DNA from: Neorhizobium petrolearium
GTDB lineage: Bacteria > Pseudomonadota > Alphaproteobacteria > Rhizobiales > Rhizobiaceae
Length of the DNA stretch: 35,819 nucleotides
Assembly: GCF_017873175.1 (NCBI RefSeq)
Contig: NZ_JAGGJW010000028.1
Span: 1 to 35,819 of the forward strand
Direction of reading: 5' to 3'
Shown here: positions 30,470 through 35,819 of the stretch, in pieces
How the letters are laid out: each line of letters opens with the position of its first letter
Position numbering within the stretch: the first letter of the stretch is position 1
Notes under the pieces: generated by a model
Database searches by the model: none
Told to the model about the DNA's origin: nothing
The model's input: the letters and a program-made list of their open reading frames with translations, nothing else
Position numbers and translations under genes: made by a program

Positions 30470-31468
30470 ATGCGAAGAAGTTTTCTGTCATGGCGGGCGA
30501 TCATCATGGTCACGATGGTCCTCATCACCGCCTTCGGAGTGATGCTGATGGCCGGACCGCGCCTGCCTGCTGACGGGTTCCCCGCTTTCGACAAAGCCCG
30601 CCTCGGCACCGATATCGACGCCTATCTTGTGACCGCCGAAGGCCGCTTTTCCGACATCCGGCCGGGTGCCGCCAGACATATCGTCTGGGCCGATCCGGCG
30701 ACGAAGGCCAGGATGCCCCTTGCGATCATCTATATCCACGGTTTTTCGGCATCGGCCGAGGAGGTCAGGCCCCTGCCCGATCGCGTCGCGTCCGCCCTCG
30801 GCGCCAATCTCTATTTCGCAAGGCTTGCCGGCCACGGCCGCACCGGCCAGGCCATGGGCGAAGCGGCGCTGGAAGACTGGATGGCCGACTTTTCCGAAGC
30901 GCTTGCGATCGGTGAGGCGCTGGGCGACAGGGTGATCGTCATGGCCACTTCGACCGGCGCCTCGCTTGCGACGCTCGCGCTTGCCGATCCGCAGATCGCA
31001 TCCCGCGTCTCCGCAGCCGTTTTTCTTTCACCCAACTATGGCATAAACAGTTTTGGCGCCTTCCTGTTGACGACGCCGGTCGCACCGCAACTCTCCCAGC
31101 TGCTGCTCGGCCCCACCCGCAGTTTCACGCCGTATAACGAAAGACATGCCGCCGCCTGGACGACGGAATACCCGACCAAGGCGCTCCTGCCGATGGCGGC
31201 GCTGGTCAAGCTTGCCGTCGCAAGCCCGATCGAGCAGATCAGGACGCCGGCTCTCTTCCTCTATTCGGCGCGCGATCAGATCGTCCGGCCGGACAAGGTG
31301 CGCGCAATCGCCGGTCGATGGGGCGGGCCGTATGAGATCGTCGATGTCGGCACGACCGGCGATCCGATGAATCACGTCATCGCCGGCGACATCATTTCAC
31401 CAGCCACGACCGGGCCGCTCGCCGATAAAATCACCGCCTGGCTGAAGAAGACGCTCGGCCTCAGATGA
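30470..31468 (+). CDS. Alpha/beta hydrolase, membrane-anchored or exported
   Basis: 332 aa. The N-terminus (about 9-32) is hydrophobic, so the protein is likely exported or anchored. The hydrolase core shows IIYIHGFSASAEEVRPLPD (oxyanion loop), the nucleophile elbow MATSTGAS (ATSTG, a GxSxG variant with Ala first), the acid in YSARDQIVRPDKV and the histidine in PMNHVIAGD. A carboxylesterase or lipase on an unknown substrate is likely. GGAGGG precedes the ATG. It lies 56 bases after the glycerophosphodiesterase on the same strand, and its last 8 bases overlap the 3' end of the convergent ilvA. Confidence 0.87.
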   Translation: MRRSFLSWRAIIMVTMVLITAFGVMLMAGPRLPADGFPAFDKARLGTDIDAYLVTAEGRFSDIRPGAARHIVWADPATKARMPLAIIYIHGFSASAEEVRPLPDRVASALGANLYFARLAGHGRTGQAMGEAALEDWMADFSEALAIGEALGDRVIVMATSTGASLATLALADPQIASRVSAAVFLSPNYGINSFGAFLLTTPVAPQLSQLLLGPTRSFTPYNERHAAAWTTEYPTKALLPMAALVKLAVASPIEQIRTPALFLYSARDQIVRPDKVRAIAGRWGGPYEIVDVGTTGDPMNHVIAGDIISPATTGPLADKITAWLKKTLGLR

Positions 31469-32711
31469 TCAGGCTCGCGAGGATGTCGTTCTCGGTAATG
31501 TCCTGGTAGCCCATGCCGGCCGCCTCGAATCGCTCGATCAGCGCGGCGAAATTCTCCGGCCGCGTCGTCTCGATGCCGATCAGGATGGAGCCGAAATTGC
31601 GGGCGGATTTTTTGAGGTATTCGAAGCGTGCGATATCGTCTTCGGGGCCTAGCAGGTTCAGGAAGTCGCGCAGCGCGCCGGGGCGTTGGGCGAGCCGCAG
31701 GATGAAGTATTTCTTGACGCCGGAATGGCGCATCGCGCGCTCCTTGACGTCCGGTAGGCGCTCGAAATCGAAATTGCCGCCCGAGACGACGCAGACGACC
31801 GTCTTGCCGGCCAGCCTTTCGGGTCCAAGTGCTTGAAGCGCCGTGATCGACAGGGCGCCGGCCGGCTCCAGCACGACGCCCTCGACATTCAGCATGTCGA
31901 TGATCGTCACGCAGATGGCGTTCTCGGCCAAAAGCAGGACCTGGTCCGGCGAAAAGCGCTTCAGCGCCTCGAAATTCAGGTCGCCGATGCGCGCCACCGC
32001 CGCGCCGTCGACGAAATTGTCCAGCTTTGCCAGGGTGATCGGCTCACCGGCCTCCAGACTTTTCTTCAGGCTGGGCGCGCCTGCGGGCTCGGTGAAGACA
32101 AAGTTTTCCGGCGCCACCACGCCATCGAGGTAACCGGTCATGCCCGACGAAAGCCCGCCGCCGCCGACGGGCATGATGACAAGATCAGGCCGGACACCCG
32201 CCGGCAACTGTCCGACGATTTCGGCCGCCACCGTCGCCTGGCCCTCGATGATATCGGGATCGTCGAAAGGCGGCACCATGACGCCGCCGATCTCCTCCAC
32301 ATGAGCGCGGGAGGCCGCATAGCACTGATCGAAGATGTCGCCGATCAGCTTTATGGTGATGAACTCGCCGCCGAACATGCGCGTCTTGTCGATCTTCTGC
32401 TGCGGCGTCGTCACGGGCATGAAGACCACGCCCGGCACCTCGAAATGGCGGCAAACGAAAGCGAAACCCTGGGCATGATTGCCGGCCGAAGCGCAGACGA
32501 ATGTCTTGCCTTGCGCGCCGGCGGCGATCGCCTTGCGGAAAAAATTGAATGCGCCGCGAATTTTGTAGGAACGGACGGGAGACAGATCCTCGCGTTTCAG
32601 CCAGATCTCGGCGCCATAACGCCGGCTCAAATGCTCGTTCAGCTGCAGCGGCGTTTCGGGAAAAATCCCCCGCATTGCAGTTCTCGCGTCGTCCACACCT
32701 GCCTTCGTCAC
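31461..32711 (-). CDS. ilvA: Threonine ammonia-lyase (threonine deaminase)
   Basis: 416 aa from a GTG at 32711. The PLP lysine is in PVRSYKIRGAFN (about K50), and the phosphate loop is PVGGGGLSSG. The final ~85 residues form one ACT-like regulatory domain (KYFILRLAQRPGALRDFLN), the shorter layout found in many alphaproteobacteria. It converts threonine to 2-oxobutanoate and ammonia, the first step of isoleucine synthesis, and may be feedback-inhibited by isoleucine. GGACGG lies before the GTG. A TTG 21 codons upstream (32774) would add residues not typical of the family. It converges on the hydrolase with an 8-base overlap and is divergent from trkH. Confidence 0.92.
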   Translation of the reverse strand: MTKAGVDDARTAMRGIFPETPLQLNEHLSRRYGAEIWLKREDLSPVRSYKIRGAFNFFRKAIAAGAQGKTFVCASAGNHAQGFAFVCRHFEVPGVVFMPVTTPQQKIDKTRMFGGEFITIKLIGDIFDQCYAASRAHVEEIGGVMVPPFDDPDIIEGQATVAAEIVGQLPAGVRPDLVIMPVGGGGLSSGMTGYLDGVVAPENFVFTEPAGAPSLKKSLEAGEPITLAKLDNFVDGAAVARIGDLNFEALKRFSPDQVLLLAENAICVTIIDMLNVEGVVLEPAGALSITALQALGPERLAGKTVVCVVSGGNFDFERLPDVKERAMRHSGVKKYFILRLAQRPGALRDFLNLLGPEDDIARFEYLKKSARNFGSILIGIETTRPENFAALIERFEAAGMGYQDITENDILASLII

Positions 32712-32813
32712 GATAAACCGTCCATTGAAATCTGAAATCGGTCCCGCTATGCCATAAGCACTCGGTCCAGACAAAGCTTCTTTCTGTTGCCGCCAACCTG
32801 GGACAACCTATTC

Positions 32814-34265
32814 TTGAACGCCAGTCTTCTCCGGTCCACTATCTATATCTCGGCGCTCTGCGGCCTCTATCTTTCCGTCGCGATGTTCCTGCCGGCGATT
32901 GTCGACCTTTACAACGGCCATGACGACTGGCAGGTCTTTGCCATGTCCGGTGTCATGGTGGGCGGCTTTTGCGCGGCGGCAGCGCTGGCGACGCGCGGCC
33001 CTCCGCCGGTCTTCAACAAGCGCTTCGGCTTTCTGCTGGTCAACGTCCTGTGGCTGGTCTTCTCGATTGTCGGCGCAATCCCGCTTTTTCTCGCCGAATA
33101 CAACCTCTCCTTCGCGCAGGCGCTGTTCGAATCGATATCGGGAATCACCACCACGGGCTCGACGGTGATCGTGGGGCTCGACGACCTGCCGCCGGGCATC
33201 CTGCTCTGGCGTTCCCTGCTCTGCTGGCTCGGCGGCATCGGCATCGTCGCACTCGGCCTTTTCGTGCTGCCCTTCCTGAAAGTCGGCGGCATGTCCATCT
33301 TCAAGCTCGAATCGTCGGAAACCGACAAGCCTTTCGCACGCCTGGCGAGTTTCACCCGTGCCTTCCTTGCCGTTTATGTGGCTCTCACCATCGCCTGCGC
33401 GATCGCCTACGACCTTGCCGGAATGAGCCATTTCGACGCGGTCAACCACGCCATGACCACGATCGCGACGGCCGGCTTCTCGACCCATGACGCCTCATTC
33501 GCCTTTTTCGGCAGCAACACGATCCTGGTGATCGGCGCGATCTTCCTTGCGATTTGCAGCCTGCCCTTTTCGGTGCTCATCCTGCTTGCGGTCAGGAACC
33601 GACTTGACGCCGCGCGCGATCCGCAGATCCTCGTCTTCCTGGGGTATCTTTGCGGCATCTCGATCGCTCTTGCCGTCTATCAGCACCTGAGAAACGGCGT
33701 GGAGATGAGCAATGCGCTCATTCACGCATTCTTCAACATGACGTCGATCGTTTCGACAGGCGGCTTTGCGAGCGACGATTACACGCAATGGGGACCTTTC
33801 GCCGTGCTGCTCGCCTTCTTCGCGACCTTCGCCGGCGGCTGCTCCGGTTCCACGGCCGGCGGCATCAAGGCCTATCGTTTCGTGGTAATATTCAATGTCG
33901 TCCGCGCCGGGCTCAGCCGTCTCGTCTATCCGAACGCCATGTATACCGTGCGCTATGGCCGCGTGACGGTGGATGCCGAGACCCAGCGCGGCGTCTTCCT
34001 GTTCGTCAGCCTCTACATCTTCCTGTGGGTGGTCGGCAGCATCGGCATGACGCTGTTGGGCTACGATATCCTGACAGCCACCTCGTCGGCCATTACCGCG
34101 CTTTCGAATGTCGGCCCCGGCATCGGCCCGATCATCGGCCCGGCCGGAAACTTTTCGACGATCAGCGATCCTGCCCTCTGCCTCCTTTCCCTGATGATGC
34201 TGCTCGGGCGTCTCGAAGTCCTGACCGTGCTCGTGCTGCTGACGCCGGTCTTCTGGCGGCATTAG
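32814..34265 (+). CDS. trkH: Trk-type K+ transporter membrane subunit TrkH
   Basis: 483 aa from a TTG at 32814, giving MNASLLRSTIYIS, the usual beginning of rhizobial TrkH; a TTG nine codons earlier (32787) is also possible. The four pore loops of the Trk/Ktr/HKT fold are visible: SGITTTGSTV, TTIATAGFST, SIVSTGGFAS and SNVGPGIG, each with the filter glycine. It imports K+ across the inner membrane with a TrkA gating subunit, which is not encoded in this window. GGGAC precedes the start at about 9 bases. Its TAG overlaps the TAA of the convergent phosphatase gene. This is the second K+ system of the window, next to Kdp. Confidence 0.92.
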   Translation: MNASLLRSTIYISALCGLYLSVAMFLPAIVDLYNGHDDWQVFAMSGVMVGGFCAAAALATRGPPPVFNKRFGFLLVNVLWLVFSIVGAIPLFLAEYNLSFAQALFESISGITTTGSTVIVGLDDLPPGILLWRSLLCWLGGIGIVALGLFVLPFLKVGGMSIFKLESSETDKPFARLASFTRAFLAVYVALTIACAIAYDLAGMSHFDAVNHAMTTIATAGFSTHDASFAFFGSNTILVIGAIFLAICSLPFSVLILLAVRNRLDAARDPQILVFLGYLCGISIALAVYQHLRNGVEMSNALIHAFFNMTSIVSTGGFASDDYTQWGPFAVLLAFFATFAGGCSGSTAGGIKAYRFVVIFNVVRAGLSRLVYPNAMYTVRYGRVTVDAETQRGVFLFVSLYIFLWVVGSIGMTLLGYDILTATSSAITALSNVGPGIGPIIGPAGNFSTISDPALCLLSLMMLLGRLEVLTVLVLLTPVFWRH

Positions 34266-34909
34266 GCCGGAACGCTCAGAAAACGGACAGGGCCGCCGGG
34301 CCGGTCGTCATCGAATACCGCGCAGGAAAGCGCGCCGCCGAAGACGCAACCGCTGTCGATATTGGTGCGGTTGCCGACCGTCCTCGGATTGCCGGAAAAG
34401 GGCGTATGGCCGTGGCAGACATGCCGTCCCCAGAAGTCCGCCGTGTAGTCCTCGGGAAACCGCTTCCAGAGCAGATCATGTTCCCGCTGCCGATCAAGCG
34501 GCATGGTTTCATCGACGCCCGCATGCACGAAAATGCGGTGATCATCGACATGGATCGCCGGCAGGGCCGCGCACCATTTGATCACGTCATCCGGTACGGT
34601 GCCGCCGAAGGAGGCCAGCGTCTGATGGCCGCCGTTTTCAACCCAGATTGCCTTCTGCCGGCCGCCATACCGGCAGGCGCGGACCATCATGTCCTCATGA
34701 TTGCCCTTGAGGGTCGTCCAGCGCCAGCCGTCCTTGCGGGGGCCTGCCATGACGAGATCGAGCACACCCCTGCTGTCCGGACCACGGTCGATGTAGTCGC
34801 CGACAAACACGACATGCCCCGAAGCCTCCTGCTCCTCCACGTGGCCGAGCATGTCCACAAGCTCCCGCAGGCAGCCGTGGATATCGCCGATGGCAAAGGT
34901 AAAACACAA
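34262..34909 (-). CDS. PPP-family metallophosphatase (serine/threonine phosphatase or ApaH-like)
   Basis: 215 aa. All metal-site motifs of the calcineurin-like PPP family are present: GDIHG (8-12), GDYIDRG (37-43), GNHE (69-72), a His in IFVHAG and HGHTPF. It should be a Mn/Fe-dependent phosphatase acting on phosphoproteins or dinucleoside polyphosphates; sequence does not separate these. The only start in frame is a TTG at 34909: an in-frame stop lies 9 codons upstream, and AGGGA stands at the right distance. The stop codon interlocks with that of trkH. The gene is 60 bases downstream of tRNA-Leu on the same strand. Confidence 0.9.
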   Translation of the reverse strand: MCFTFAIGDIHGCLRELVDMLGHVEEQEASGHVVFVGDYIDRGPDSRGVLDLVMAGPRKDGWRWTTLKGNHEDMMVRACRYGGRQKAIWVENGGHQTLASFGGTVPDDVIKWCAALPAIHVDDHRIFVHAGVDETMPLDRQREHDLLWKRFPEDYTADFWGRHVCHGHTPFSGNPRTVGNRTNIDSGCVFGGALSCAVFDDDRPGGPVRFLSVPA

Positions 34910-34969
34910 GGCATTTTTCCCTGACGAGGTTCATCGGGATGGAATTCTAGCAGAAAACCGCGATGGGCG

Positions 34970-35054
34970 TGGTGCGGACGACGGGAATCGAACCCGTATG
35001 ACCGAAGTCGAGGGATTTTAAGTCCCTTGCGTCTACCAGTTTCGCCACGTCCGC
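34970..35054 (-). tRNA. tRNA-Leu (UAA)
   Basis: The minus strand folds as a tRNA. The acceptor arms are GCGGACG/CGTCCGC with discriminator A and an encoded CCA (34970-34972). It has a D-arm, an anticodon stem AGGGA/TCCCT with loop CTTAAAA giving anticodon UAA, a long variable arm as in class II tRNAs, and a T-arm ACGGG-TTCGATT-CCCGT. It decodes UUA and UUG. tRNA-Leu genes are common integration sites, and the DNA on its 5' side (above 35055) looks accessory. The integration normally uses the 3' end, which here faces the phosphatase gene. Confidence 0.95.
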
Positions 35055-35476
35055 GCCGCCGCTTTTTCAACGTCTTAGGCGAAAAAAGCAAGAGCATGTT
35101 TTGCAGTTGATCCCTCGCGTTTTGCAAATGTCTGTTCTCTCGGCGTTCTCGCCCTATCATCTATCGGATGATAGATCCCTCCCCCAGCCGTTTCTCCGGG
35201 AAACGAAAAACGCCACCTATTCTGCCAGATGGCGGTCGAACTGCCATTGCAGGATCTTATAGAAAGCGCGGTCAAGGTGGGCTGGGATGATAAGGAAGTG
35301 CTGGCGGCCGGCGCCAATGCGGAGGTGGAAGCGCTGTTGCAAGGGCTGAAGCGGAAGCTGGAATAATGGTGAAAAGGAGAGATCCTTTCGGCCCGTCTAT
35401 TTACATAACATCCACAGGTCGCCTGCCTATATGGGACACGCCTTGACTATTCCGGCGACGATGGCAGGTCGCACGT
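35055..35476. other. Accessory-looking gap after the tRNA gene
   Basis: 422 bases with no securely identified gene. They contain a short dyad around 35155-35175 (CTATCATCTATC ... GATGATAG) and one small open frame at 35229-35366. Coding signals are weak compared with the rest of the window. Confidence 0.4.
35229..35366 (+). CDS. Possible 45-aa small protein or gene remnant
   Basis: An ATG frame giving 45 aa, MAVELPLQDLIESAVKVG followed by a charged helix ending LKRKLE. It looks like an amphipathic helical segment. The frame is open for 18 codons upstream of the ATG, so it may be the tail of a decayed gene. There is no Shine-Dalgarno. The family is not recognised. Confidence 0.3.
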   Translation: MAVELPLQDLIESAVKVGWDDKEVLAAGANAEVEALLQGLKRKLE

Positions 35477-35752
35477 ATGACCCCTGCCCGCTTTTCAGAG
35501 TGCCTGCTGCACATTCGCTGGACGCCGATCAACATTGCGTCGGCGCTGCAATGTGAGCTGTTATGGATCGAGGCAATGGAGGCTGGCAACGAGGAAGTGT
35601 CGGCTGGCCTTGCTGCGTGGCTTGAGACACTGGCACAAGCGCACGAGGCTCTGCCACCACCGACGACAACCGTGCCAGACCGGAACATAGCCCCTCTTCT
35701 GCAGTTCGACATTCAGGACACGCGCGGGGACTGTCAGGAATTTTGTGTCTGA
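35477..35752 (+). pseudogene. Helix-turn-helix-like small protein cut by an IS end
   Basis: The first ~84 residues (MTPARFSECLLHIRWTPINI and on, then AAWLETLAQAHEALPPP) resemble a small alphaproteobacterial protein family in which a Cro-like helix-turn-helix precedes AAWLE.LA.AHE..PPP. Key positions of the presumed recognition helix (ALQCELLWIEAM) have diverged, and it lacks the usual arginines. The last seven codons (DCQEFCV) come from the terminal repeat of the IS256-type element that starts at about 35727, so the original 3' end is lost. It is a broken gene that may still be translated. Whether its product binds DNA is doubtful. Confidence 0.55.
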
Positions 35753-35819
35753 GGCCATGATGATGGAAAGGAGAATCATCACATGGCCATTGAGAAGGAA
35801 CTTTTGGATCAGCTTCTCG
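35727..35819 (+). mobile_element. Left end of an IS256-family insertion sequence (partial)
   Basis: The sequence GGGGACTGTCAGGAATTTTG and the following GTGTCTGAG look like the terminal inverted repeat of IS256-family elements (G-rich start, then CTGTCAG-AATTTTGTGT). A transposase start follows about 55 bases later. The right end and any target duplication are beyond the window. Confidence 0.65.
35783..35819 (+). CDS. IS256-family transposase, N-terminus only (partial)
   Basis: From the ATG at 35783 the first 12 codons read MAIEKELLDQLL and run off the window. This opening (M..-K-E/K-L-L-D-Q-L-L) is typical of IS256/mutator-type DDE transposases. AAAGGAG stands upstream. Only the start can be seen, so activity is unknown. 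The preceding terminal repeat supports the assignment. Confidence 0.65.
   Translation, partial: MAIEKELLDQLL

Noticed and set aside
34970..35054. tRNA-Leu as the attachment site of the integrase at 231-1409
   Set aside because: They are more than 33 kb apart with core-type genes between, and I see no copy of the tRNA 3' end near the integrase.
1..35819. CRISPR array, rRNA genes, riboswitch or a known phage-defence system
   Set aside because: No regularly spaced repeats, no rRNA-like blocks, no recognised riboswitch in front of the metabolic genes, and no cas, restriction, retron or toxin-antitoxin pair could be supported.

Overview
The window looks like chromosome of a member of the Rhizobiaceae (alphaproteobacteria, Rhizobium/Sinorhizobium/Agrobacterium relatives). 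The evidence is high-GC coding sequence with strong G/C third-position bias, an OrfA-Pit phosphate transporter pair of the rhizobial type, and DUF982, DUF1203 and HlyU-type small proteins. The genus cannot be fixed by reading alone.

Left edge (1-1700): the last codons of an unknown gene, a tyrosine integrase with a complete catalytic set, and AT-rich flanks with small inverted repeats. This is probably one end of an integrated element lying mostly to the left. Next, 1711-5073 is a compact minus-strand operon for a surface polysaccharide (Wzx-like flippase, pyruvyltransferase, glycosyltransferase).

5515-10315 is a Kdp high-affinity K+ pump operon on the minus strand. It is read F-(55-aa membrane protein)-B-(26-aa membrane microprotein)-A-C instead of the usual F-A-B-C, with no kdpDE in the window. 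This is the most unusual layout here. 10534-13387 holds an alpha/beta hydrolase, the OrfA-Pit low-affinity phosphate transporter with a Pho box directly in front, and a DUF982 protein. 13441-14085 is a ChrR-like cupin protein that has lost its N-terminal zinc ligands and has no sigma-factor partner.

14425-18698 is a plus-strand run of six genes: cysteine-synthase-like enzyme, tRNA-Ala editing protein, 3-mercaptopyruvate sulfurtransferase, GNAT, DUF1203 and an NTF2-like protein. 18798-21417 has a PadR regulator with three GATATATC operators, alanine dehydrogenase, and its divergent Lrp/AsnC regulator. 21510-27382 carries a PilZ protein, a Tat-exported cyclic-nucleotide phosphodiesterase/3'-nucleotidase, a PhzF enzyme, a DUF2087 protein, and a divergent LysR/azoreductase pair. 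27379-34909 holds a membrane diguanylate cyclase, a possible 51-aa gene, HlyU, a glycerophosphodiesterase, an alpha/beta hydrolase, threonine ammonia-lyase, TrkH and a PPP-type phosphatase.

The right edge has tRNA-Leu(UAA) followed by accessory DNA: a helix-turn-helix-like gene whose 3' end is cut by the left end of an IS256-family element running out of the window.

Functional themes are potassium uptake (Kdp and TrkH), phosphate acquisition (Pit, nucleotidase, glycerophosphodiesterase), sulfur/alanine metabolism with tRNA proofreading, and cyclic-di-GMP signalling (cyclase and PilZ). Gene packing is tight: three convergent pairs overlap at their stop codons.
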